Below, in pieces: positions 1 through 6,476 of a DNA stretch of 7,966 bases; positions within the stretch are counted from its first letter, which is position 1, and each line of letters opens with the position of its first letter. Under the pieces are notes generated by a model. It ran no database searches and had not been told where the DNA came from. It worked only from the letters and a program-made list of their open reading frames with translations. The position numbers and the translations under genes were made by a program. This DNA comes from an uncultured Dorea sp. (GTDB lineage: Bacteria; Bacillota; Clostridia; Lachnospirales; Lachnospiraceae): assembly GCA_910579335.1 (NCBI GenBank), contig CAJTUQ010000047.1:1-7966 (forward strand), read 5' to 3'.

Positions 1-1265
1 GAAACGTATATAAAATCATCGGCGTTATTATATTCGGGCTTGGAAGCGCGCTGATGCCGTTTTTGCCCCGTCTGATACACGGCTCTTATCCGTCGGACGT
101 CAATTTATACGTACTGTATCTGATTTATCTGGTAAATACGTCTATAAGCTATTTTGCTTTTGCATACAAGAATGTATTGTTTTCCGCATCCCAGAGACAG
201 GATGTACTAAATAATATCAATTCTATTGTCAGTATGGTGAAATTCTGTATTCAGATAGCAGTGTTGATTTTAACGAAAAACTATTACAACTTCCTTCTGT
301 GCAATGTGATTGCCACATGTATAGAGAATTTATTTGTCGCCTGGAAGACGAAGAAGGAATTTCCGGAATATCTATGCAAAGGCCGTATTAAAAAAGAAAA
401 GAAAAGAGAAATCACAAAGCAGATTAAAGGTCTGGCTATCGGACAATTGACGAAGGTGTCAAGAAATTCCTTCGACAGTATTGTCCTGTCAATGTACTGC
501 GGCCTTATCGAGGTGGCGGTGTATTCAAACTACTATTACGTGTTTAACGCCGTGATAGGTATATTGGGTATTATCACTTCTTCAATCAATGCCGGCATTG
601 GTAACAGTATTGTCGTTGAGTCCGTGGAAAAAAATTACAGTGATTTTCGGAAGTTTTATTTTTTCTTCAGCTGGATAGGGGTATTCTGTACGACTTGTTT
701 TTTCTGCATGTACCAGCCCTTTATGAATCTGTGGGTGGGGGAAAAATATACGGCTCCCGACTTTACGATGATTTTGTTCTGCTGCTACTTCTGGATATTC
801 CAGTGCTGTCTGCTCCGCTCTGTCTATGCCAATGCCGCGGGCGTGTGGTGGGAGACCAGATGGGTGCAGATAGGAGAAATGATTGGGAATCTGCTGTTGA
901 ATTTTGTGTTGGGATACTACTGGGGGATGAACGGCATTCTGCTGGCGACCATATTTACTCTTGGAATTTTCTGTGTCATCGGGCAGACAAAGGTGTTGTT
1001 TGACGTATATTTTAAGCATAATTTCCTGGAATATGTAAAGGATACGGTTAGGTACAGTGTCTATGCGTTTCTGATTGCCGCGGCTACAGGGAAGCTGGTT
1101 GAATTTTTGGAGGCGGATAATATATTTATGCTGGCGGTGCGTCTTTTGGCGGTGTCAGTGATAAGCAACGCATTATTCGTCCTGATTTCATCACCGAACC
1201 AAAGACAGAGGACTTACTTTAAAAAACTGTACATCTTGCTTACAGCGAGACGTTCTAAGGCATAA
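1..1265 (+). CDS. Polysaccharide flippase, Wzx/MVF type (5' partial)
   Basis: Integral membrane protein expected to flip lipid-linked glycan repeat units across the cytoplasmic membrane. The frame is open from base 3 with no start before the edge. The first internal ATG is at 54, but the 17 codons before it continue a hydrophobic helix, so the true start lies upstream; about 420 residues are visible, against roughly 480-510 usual for the family. Counting from the ATG at 54, membrane segments lie near residues 16-38, 59-73, 78-97, 157-182, 202-221, 237-258, 273-312, 333-351 and 360-379. A basic cytoplasmic loop (about 98-125) precedes a conserved-looking stretch with SRNSFDSIVLS, typical of the mid-protein repeat of these flippases. 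It ends 18 bases before the WcbI-like gene and should be co-transcribed with it. The family is recognised by pattern, not by search; the transported substrate cannot be read from the sequence. This gene looks more AT-rich than the phosphonate genes downstream. Confidence 0.85.
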   Translation, partial: NVYKIIGVIIFGLGSALMPFLPRLIHGSYPSDVNLYVLYLIYLVNTSISYFAFAYKNVLFSASQRQDVLNNINSIVSMVKFCIQIAVLILTKNYYNFLLCNVIATCIENLFVAWKTKKEFPEYLCKGRIKKEKKREITKQIKGLAIGQLTKVSRNSFDSIVLSMYCGLIEVAVYSNYYYVFNAVIGILGIITSSINAGIGNSIVVESVEKNYSDFRKFYFFFSWIGVFCTTCFFCMYQPFMNLWVGEKYTAPDFTMILFCCYFWIFQCCLLRSVYANAAGVWWETRWVQIGEMIGNLLLNFVLGYYWGMNGILLATIFTLGIFCVIGQTKVLFDVYFKHNFLEYVKDTVRYSVYAFLIAAATGKLVEFLEADNIFMLAVRLLAVSVISNALFVLISSPNQRQRTYFKKLYILLTARRSKA

Positions 1266-1268
1266 CCC

Positions 1269-1278
1269 GGAGGAAGGA
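1269..1278 (+). promoter_or_regulatory. Ribosome binding site of the WcbI-like gene
   Basis: GGAGGAAGGA, with GGAGG 10 bases and AAGGA 5 bases before the ATG at 1284. It lies in the 18-base gap after the flippase stop codon and supports the ATG at 1284 as the start. Confidence 0.7.
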
Positions 1279-1283
1279 TAGAA

Positions 1284-2222
1284 ATGAAAAAAAAGGTCAT
1301 TATTTACGGAAATTGTCATACAGAGACTATGATAGCCATGTTAAATACCGTGCCGGCGTTCAGGGAAAGATATGAAGTGCTGCCGTGCCTTCCGATTCAG
1401 AATATCAAAGACTCAAAGTATCTTAAGAGTGCGCCGTTTAAAGAGTGCGACATATTCATTCACCAGAGCATTTGGATAAAAAACAGGTACGGGCCGGAGT
1501 ATGCCTCGGAAAACATTATCAAGAATTTGAAAGAAGGCTGTGAGGTGATTGCTATTCCCAATGTTTACCATCTGCCGTTATTCCTATTCCCCAATTACAG
1601 TCCGAAGCCCGAATTTGTCTTCAGGCGCGGGAATACCTGTTTTTACAGAGACAGCGTCATAGACCCTCTCTGCCGCAGACGGGCTTCCCTGAAAGACATT
1701 GAAATGCGCTATCTGTCAGAACAGTTGTTTGATACGGCGAAGCTGGATGAAGCATATGACAAATTTATCAGTACGGTCTGTATGAGGGAGAAAGAGTGGG
1801 ATATCAAGGTTTCCGGGTTTATTGTTGATAATTTCAGAACCCATCAGCTCTTTTTTGACCCGAACCATCCTACAAACTTTTTCTTTGCCTACGTGGTATG
1901 CAAATTGCTGGAAATACTCGGCATTGAGTACAGTGAGGAGGCATTGCGGCGATCCGGCGTAAAAAAGCTGGACACGTCTGAGATGCCCGTCTGTCCGGCC
2001 GTCAGGAAGCATTTTAAGCTGTCATACGAGGAGGGCGAGCTGCGCACGACCGGAGCGAAGGTCGGAAAAGCGCGAATGGATATAAAGGAATATATTAGGC
2101 AGTATGTGTCTATGGAGTGGCAGGAGAAAGAAAATCCCTTGGCCGTGCGCGTCAAAAGCTGGCTGATGTGGGGAAGATATAAGCTTTCTGACAGATTAAA
2201 ATGGAAAACAAGAGGTGTATGA
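1284..2222 (+). CDS. WcbI-like polysaccharide biosynthesis protein
   Basis: A 312-residue soluble protein with no signal peptide or membrane helix. It begins with a short beta strand leading into GNCHTE (residues 9-14), resembling the GNCQ-type N-terminal signature of the WcbI family. Near the C-terminal third it has FDPNHPTNFF (191-200), with Asp192 and His195 in a DxxH arrangement like that of SGNH-type folds and of WcbI relatives. WcbI of Burkholderia is needed for making capsular polysaccharide and binds coenzyme A, so an acyl-transfer role on the glycan is plausible; the activity here is inferred. The last 30 residues are basic and rich in Trp and Lys, which could support membrane association. 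The start codon is followed by eight A (1287-1294). The stop overlaps the start of the next gene in an ATGA arrangement, suggesting translational coupling. An alternative is a general SGNH-like hydrolase of unknown substrate. Confidence 0.65.
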   Translation: MKKKVIIYGNCHTETMIAMLNTVPAFRERYEVLPCLPIQNIKDSKYLKSAPFKECDIFIHQSIWIKNRYGPEYASENIIKNLKEGCEVIAIPNVYHLPLFLFPNYSPKPEFVFRRGNTCFYRDSVIDPLCRRRASLKDIEMRYLSEQLFDTAKLDEAYDKFISTVCMREKEWDIKVSGFIVDNFRTHQLFFDPNHPTNFFFAYVVCKLLEILGIEYSEEALRRSGVKKLDTSEMPVCPAVRKHFKLSYEEGELRTTGAKVGKARMDIKEYIRQYVSMEWQEKENPLAVRVKSWLMWGRYKLSDRLKWKTRGV

Positions 2223-4027
2223 AAAAAATGAATGGGTTATTGTTAATCATAGATTCACTGGATTATACGAGGTGCCAGAACGCCGCGGCTGATTTGCTGC
2301 CGAACTTAAATATGCGTTCAAAAAAGGGAGTTAAGTGTGAAAATATGTATTCGCAGGCTCCGTATACGGAAGCTGCGACTATGGCAATCTACTGCGGCCA
2401 GAATACTCTGGATAACCACGGCTATATCGAAAGATACCAGAATGCGGACGATGTGCTGATGGAAGTGATGCAGAAAGGCGGGTATGAGACATATTTTAAC
2501 TCCCTGCAGCCCCAGTGCTATCCGTCGTCTCTGCGCAGGGGAATCGACCATGTCTATTACAACCGCGGTTACGATAATGAGGCATTGTGGAATTACAGAT
2601 TCAGTTATTTTTCAGAAAGAGGTAAAGATAACCGGCTTACCGGGACGGATTATAAGCAGCTTGTCAGAATCCTTGACGATAACTTTGAGGACTGGGCCAG
2701 ATTTTTAAAGGATCTCATCCATGAAGACCGTTCCGTGGAAATCATAAAAGATTTAAATAAAAATTTTGACGCGGGAAGCGTCCTTAAAGAGGTTGAAAGA
2801 GAAGCCGGTAAATATAAGCAGGATAAGAATGCGTATATTGACGGGATGATTAAAGAGGGCAGCGGCCACACGCTTTTTAAAATTCCGTATTTCTCACAGG
2901 TGGATTATAATATTCCAGAAGAGACGGAAAAGGTGTATGAGAAGGAATGCGCAGATTTATGCCGCAGGATAAGAAAGCTTAATTTTATTCAAAATGCGGT
3001 ATTTAACCTCGATATTTACAGAGGATTTATCCGTGCGGCGGTTACTTATCTAAAAAACCATGATAAAAAAGAGTTTGCCGAAAGAATCTATATCATAAGA
3101 AATGCGCTGCTGATGTGCAATAATAACAAAAAGTACGGGAAAAAGGGCCACTCCCTGAAGGGTCAGCCAAGTTTTCATACCCATATCAATGCCTTTTTGG
3201 AATGGGCGGATAACAGAGAGAATCAGGAGCAGCCGTATTTTGCCTGTATACATGTTGACGACATTCATTTTCCGGAAATGTTCTATACATATGATACGGA
3301 CGACGCTGCATTGCTTAAGTCAGAGCTTGAAATGGCGGATGAGTATCTTAAAAACAGAAAGGCCGGCTCAAAAGGGACCCTTTCGCTGGACCTCTCTTTA
3401 CGATATGCGGATGCCAAGTGCAGATATCTGTTTAGAGAACTCGAAAAAAGAGGCATGATGGATGATTTGACAGTGTTTGTGACGGCGGACCACGGTTTTT
3501 CTTATGCGGGTTATCCAATCCGGAAGAAGCTGATTAACACGTTTTATTTGGAAAATTTTAAAATTCCGTTTTATATTTTTGGAAAAAGAATATCAGAAAG
3601 GCAGATTCATACGCTGCAGTCAAGCGTAGATATTCCGCCGACGATCTGCGAAGTAATGGGCGTAGATATTCCGGAATCCTTTTCGGGAAGCAGCGTGTTC
3701 CACACAGAGGACGAAAAGCGCATCGTAACGATAGAATACTGCGGCGGCGGATGTCCGGACATCAATAACAGGAAACTAATGATTGCCGCCTTTGACAATC
3801 ATTATATGGCAGCTTCCTTAGTGAAGCTCGATGAGCCTTTCAGGGCGTCGAATATCACGGAAGTATATAATTTAAAAAAGGACCCGCTTCAGAGGAAGAA
3901 TCTTGTGCGGAAGATAGACTACAAAAAAATATCGCCGTATATAAAAACAATTGAGAAAAGGTTAAAAGAAATCCGCAGGACGAACAGCATTTATTTGAGA
4001 GCTATAGAGGAGGAAAGGAAACTGTGA
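2219..4027 (+). CDS. Cytoplasmic alkaline-phosphatase/sulfatase-superfamily enzyme
   Basis: A 602-residue protein starting at the ATG at 2219, which overlaps the preceding stop as ATGA. An in-frame ATG at 2201 has no ribosome binding site; ATG 2228, 10 bases after AGAGGTG, is possible. Superfamily signs, in order: first metal Asp in LLIIDSLD (Asp12); a nucleophile segment APYTEAATMAIYCG, which lines up with the sulfatase APxCxPSR box and puts Thr50 where sulfatases have Cys or Ser; HVDDIHFP (His345, His350), like the sulfatase HxxDxHxP; TADHG with metal ligands Asp424 and His425; and near the end VYNLKKDPLQRKNL, like the common sulfatase tail. Thr as nucleophile is seen in phosphoethanolamine and glycerol-phosphate transferases, so a phospho- or phosphono-transferase or diesterase fits better than a sulfatase. 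Unlike those enzymes it has no signal peptide or membrane helices. About 200 charged, largely helical residues are inserted between nucleophile and His345. Substrate unknown; the location suggests glycan or phosphonate tailoring. Confidence 0.72.
   Translation: MKKMNGLLLIIDSLDYTRCQNAAADLLPNLNMRSKKGVKCENMYSQAPYTEAATMAIYCGQNTLDNHGYIERYQNADDVLMEVMQKGGYETYFNSLQPQCYPSSLRRGIDHVYYNRGYDNEALWNYRFSYFSERGKDNRLTGTDYKQLVRILDDNFEDWARFLKDLIHEDRSVEIIKDLNKNFDAGSVLKEVEREAGKYKQDKNAYIDGMIKEGSGHTLFKIPYFSQVDYNIPEETEKVYEKECADLCRRIRKLNFIQNAVFNLDIYRGFIRAAVTYLKNHDKKEFAERIYIIRNALLMCNNNKKYGKKGHSLKGQPSFHTHINAFLEWADNRENQEQPYFACIHVDDIHFPEMFYTYDTDDAALLKSELEMADEYLKNRKAGSKGTLSLDLSLRYADAKCRYLFRELEKRGMMDDLTVFVTADHGFSYAGYPIRKKLINTFYLENFKIPFYIFGKRISERQIHTLQSSVDIPPTICEVMGVDIPESFSGSSVFHTEDEKRIVTIEYCGGGCPDINNRKLMIAAFDNHYMAASLVKLDEPFRASNITEVYNLKKDPLQRKNLVRKIDYKKISPYIKTIEKRLKEIRRTNSIYLRAIEEERKL
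4006..4018 (+). promoter_or_regulatory. Ribosome binding site of the AEP aminotransferase gene
   Basis: AGAGGAGG (4006-4013) followed by AAAGG (4014-4018), inside the 3' end of the upstream gene. The upstream TGA (4025-4027) overlaps both a GTG at 4024 and an ATG at 4027. The ATG is 8 bases after AAAGG and is preferred; the GTG would add one residue only. Confidence 0.65.
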
Positions 4028-5160
4028 TGAACATAAAAAGAAATGTTTTATTAAATCCGGGGCCGTCCACGACAACGGACACTGTAAAGATGGCGCAGGT
4101 GGTGCCGGACATCTGTCCGCGCGAGCAGGAATTTGCCGGGATGATGAAGGGGCTTCGGGAAGATTTATTAAAGGTCGTTCATGCGTCGCCTGAAAAATAT
4201 ACGTCCGTTCTTTTCTGCGGGTCCGGGACGATTAATATTGACATCTGCTTAAACAGCCTGCTGCCGGAGGGAAAAAAGGTCCTGATAGTGAACAATGGGG
4301 CGTATAGCGCCCGTGCGGTTGAAATCTGCCGGTACTACGGCCTTCCCCATATTGACCTGGCATTTCCGGTGGACGAGCTGCCGGATCTTGCGCTGGTTGA
4401 GAAAACGCTGAAAGAAAATCCGGATATTGCGCTTGTCCATACGACCCATAATGAGACCGGAACAGGGATTCTCAATCCCATCCGTGAAATCGGGGCATTG
4501 GCTCACAAATACGGGGCTGTGTTTACGGTTGACACCACCTCGACACTGGCGATGCGCCCAATCAATATTGAAGACGACAATATTGATTTTTGCATGGCAT
4601 CCGCCCAGAAGGGGCTGATGGCCATGACAGGCCTGTCCTTTATTATCGGAAACCGGACGGTAATTGAAGCCTCAAAAGAATATCCGAAGCGCTCCTATTA
4701 CTGTAACCTGTACTTGCAGTATGAATTTTTTGAAAAAACCGGAGAGATGCATTTCACACCGCCGGTGCAGACGATATATGCGGCCATGCAGGCTTTGAAA
4801 GAGTACTTTGCAGAGGGAGAAGAAGAAAAGTGGGCAAGGCACACACGGGTATTTGAAGCGATTCACGCAGGTCTTGACGAGTTAGGCTTTAAGGATGTCA
4901 TCAAAAGGGAATGGCAGAGCGGGCTTGTAGTTTCTGTTATTTATCCGGATGATAAAAACTGGAGTTTTGAAAAGATTCATGATTATTGTTATGAGCGGGG
5001 CTTTACGATATATCCCGGCAAGATTTCCACATCGGATACTTTCCGTCTCTGTGCGCTTGGAGCAATCGATGAAAAGGACATAAAAGATTTCTTCATCGTA
5101 TTGAAGGAAGCGTTGAAAGCAAATAACGTTCAGATTCCGGTTCAATATAAGGAGGCATAA
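4027..5160 (+). CDS. aepZ: 2-aminoethylphosphonate aminotransferase (class V, PhnW/AepZ type)
   Basis: PLP enzyme of 377 residues that interconverts phosphonoacetaldehyde and 2-aminoethylphosphonate, with alanine/pyruvate as the usual partner pair. The N-terminus NVLLNPGPSTTTDTV and the following CPREQEF closely match the opening of PhnW-type transaminases. FCGSGT (about 63-68) is the phosphate-binding turn, Asp169 in FTVDTTST is the expected partner of the pyridine nitrogen, and Lys195 in SAQKGL is the expected Schiff-base lysine. Length is normal for the family and the frame is intact. PhnW is best known from phosphonate breakdown, but here the gene sits directly before the mutase and decarboxylase that make the substrate, and no phosphonoacetaldehyde hydrolase is in view, so the biosynthetic direction is inferred (aepZ in the B. 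fragilis capsule loci). Its start overlaps the previous stop (TGATG), and its 3' end carries the ribosome binding site of the next gene. Protein acts in the cytoplasm. Confidence 0.9.
   Translation: MNIKRNVLLNPGPSTTTDTVKMAQVVPDICPREQEFAGMMKGLREDLLKVVHASPEKYTSVLFCGSGTINIDICLNSLLPEGKKVLIVNNGAYSARAVEICRYYGLPHIDLAFPVDELPDLALVEKTLKENPDIALVHTTHNETGTGILNPIREIGALAHKYGAVFTVDTTSTLAMRPINIEDDNIDFCMASAQKGLMAMTGLSFIIGNRTVIEASKEYPKRSYYCNLYLQYEFFEKTGEMHFTPPVQTIYAAMQALKEYFAEGEEEKWARHTRVFEAIHAGLDELGFKDVIKREWQSGLVVSVIYPDDKNWSFEKIHDYCYERGFTIYPGKISTSDTFRLCALGAIDEKDIKDFFIVLKEALKANNVQIPVQYKEA
5148..5155 (+). promoter_or_regulatory. Ribosome binding site deciding the GTG start of the mutase gene
   Basis: TAAGGAGG, a near-perfect Shine-Dalgarno sequence, ends 7 bases before the GTG at 5163. 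It supports a GTG start giving MKKVYTCFCTDV, the expected beginning of a nucleotidyltransferase-like domain. Confidence 0.8.
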
Positions 5161-5162
5161 AA

Positions 5163-6464
5163 GTGAAAAAGGTTTATACTTGTTTTTGCACAGATGTGAT
5201 ACATGAGGGACACCTGAATATTATCCGCGAGGCGCAGAAATACGGAGAAGTGATTGTAGGAGTACTAAGTGACGAGGCGATGGTAAGGTTTAACCGGTTC
5301 CCGACAGTCAGCTTTGAGCAGCGTATGCAGATGGTCAAAGAGATTGACGGTGTCAGCAAGGTTATTGTCCAGGACGACGTGATGTACGACAGAGTGATTG
5401 AACAGCTTCGTCCGGATTATGTGATTCACGGCGATAACTGGATGGAAGGCGCAATGCGGGCAATACGTGATAACGTAGTTTCCCTGCTCAGGCATATGGG
5501 GGGGGGGAGGCAAATTATAGATGTCCCCTATACGTATAACGAGAAGGTTAAGGAGGCCGACGACCGAATCAAAGCGAAGCTGGCTATGCCGGAATACCGC
5601 AGGAAACGAATCCGCCAGCTCCTTAAAATGCGCCACATTGTTAAGGCAATCGAGGTCCACAGCGGAATCACGGGACTCATTGCGGAGAAGACCGTGGTTG
5701 AGCATAACGGCGAGCTGGATCAGTTTGACGCTATGTGGATCAGCTCCCTGTGTGATTCCACAGCGAAGGGAAAACCGGATATCGAGCTTGTGGATATGAC
5801 TTCAAGATACCGTACGATTGACGACGTGACAGAAGTAACTACGAAGCCGATTATCTTTGATGGAGATACCGGCGGCCTTTCCGAGCATTTTGTGTATACC
5901 GTCCGGACATTGGAGAAGATGGGGGTATCGGCGGTTATCATTGAGGATAAGGTCGGTTTGAAGAAAAATTCTTTGTTTGGTACAGAAGTTGCCCAGACAC
6001 AAGATACCATAGAGAATTTTTGCTCAAAAATTGCGGCGGGGAAAAGGGCTCAGCTCACAGATGATTTTATGATTATCGCCAGAATTGAAAGCCTGATTTT
6101 AGAGCAGGGCATGGACGATGCGCTGAGCCGGGCAAGAGCGTATGTTGAAGCCGGCGCGGATGGCATTATGATACACAGCCGCAAGAAATCCCCGGAGGAG
6201 ATTTTAAAGTTCTGCGATTTGTTCCGCCAGGAAGATAAGACGACGCCGATCGTCGTGGTTCCGTCCTCCTTTAACAGCGTTACGGAGGCGGAGCTGTCGG
6301 AGCACGGAGTGAACATTGTTATTTATGCAAATCAGCTGACTCGGAGCGCTTTCCCTGCCATGCAGCAGACAGCGGAGGATATTTTAAGATACCACCGCGC
6401 AAAAGAGGTGGATAGCAGGCTGCTTCCGATTAAAGATATTATTACGTTGATAGACGAATTATAA
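5163..6464 (+). CDS. aepX: Phosphoenolpyruvate mutase with N-terminal cytidylyltransferase-like domain
   Basis: A 433-residue two-domain cytoplasmic protein. Residues 1 to about 140 form a cytidylyltransferase-like domain with HEGH (14-17, the HxGH motif) and VIHGDNW (87-93). Residues from about 150 to 420 are phosphoenolpyruvate mutase, an isocitrate-lyase-superfamily barrel that rearranges phosphoenolpyruvate to phosphonopyruvate and creates the C-P bond. The diagnostic mutase motif is EDKVGLKKNS (261-270); WISSLCDSTAKGKPD (192-206), DGDTGG (233-238) and ARIES (306-310) also match. The fusion is the one seen in AepX of B. fragilis capsule loci. Two oddities: where relatives carry a YTxGIST-type nucleotide-binding signature this protein reads YTYNEKVK (123-130), so nucleotidyl transfer is uncertain; and codons 112-115 contain ten consecutive G, a candidate slippage switch. 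The start is GTG with an excellent ribosome binding site. The mutase call is very secure; the role of the N-terminal domain is not. Confidence 0.95.
   Translation: MKKVYTCFCTDVIHEGHLNIIREAQKYGEVIVGVLSDEAMVRFNRFPTVSFEQRMQMVKEIDGVSKVIVQDDVMYDRVIEQLRPDYVIHGDNWMEGAMRAIRDNVVSLLRHMGGGRQIIDVPYTYNEKVKEADDRIKAKLAMPEYRRKRIRQLLKMRHIVKAIEVHSGITGLIAEKTVVEHNGELDQFDAMWISSLCDSTAKGKPDIELVDMTSRYRTIDDVTEVTTKPIIFDGDTGGLSEHFVYTVRTLEKMGVSAVIIEDKVGLKKNSLFGTEVAQTQDTIENFCSKIAAGKRAQLTDDFMIIARIESLILEQGMDDALSRARAYVEAGADGIMIHSRKKSPEEILKFCDLFRQEDKTTPIVVVPSSFNSVTEAELSEHGVNIVIYANQLTRSAFPAMQQTAEDILRYHRAKEVDSRLLPIKDIITLIDEL
5498..5507 (+). repeat. Poly-G tract (G10) inside the mutase gene
   Basis: Ten uninterrupted G, from the last base of Met112 through three GGG glycine codons, followed by AGG. 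It is the longest single-base run seen in the window. It sits at the end of the N-terminal domain, just before the segment leading to the mutase barrel. With nine G the frame meets TAG at 5518-5520 (118-residue product); with eleven G it meets TAA at 5537-5539 (125-residue product). Both lose the mutase domain. The tract as given is in frame. Confidence 0.95.
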
Positions 6465-6470
6465 TGGAGG
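6465..6470 (+). promoter_or_regulatory. Ribosome binding site deciding the start of the decarboxylase gene
   Basis: TGGAGG directly abuts an ATG at 6471, leaving no spacing, but is 6 bases from the in-frame ATG at 6477. The second ATG is therefore the likely start, giving a protein two residues shorter. Confidence 0.7.
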
Positions 6471-6476
6471 ATGGAT

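Noticed and set aside
1287..1294. Run of eight A just after the WcbI-like start codon as a second slippage switch
   Set aside because: It encodes the common MKKK start, A-runs of 7-8 are frequent near starts in such genomes (a similar run is at 2222-2228), and the length is too short to argue for variation.
3624..3673. 14-base direct repeat GCGTAGATATTCCG at 3624-3637 and 3660-3673
   Set aside because: Both copies encode VDIP in frame within the usual sulfatase-family stretch around the TICEVMGV helix, so protein constraint explains it and there are no further copies.
2219..4027. Classical formylglycine sulfatase
   Set aside because: The nucleophile box has Thr where Cys or Ser is required for formylglycine, the PSR part of the motif is absent and there is no export signal.
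5265..5705. Reverse-strand open frame of 146 codons within the mutase gene
   Set aside because: It is antisense to strongly conserved mutase coding sequence, has no recognisable protein features and no ribosome binding site I can support; the same holds for the other reverse-strand frames in the window.
5521..5799. Open frame starting after GGGGAGG at the poly-G tract
   Set aside because: The G-run looks like a ribosome binding site by chance and the frame is out of register with the mutase; the encoded peptide has no recognisable features.
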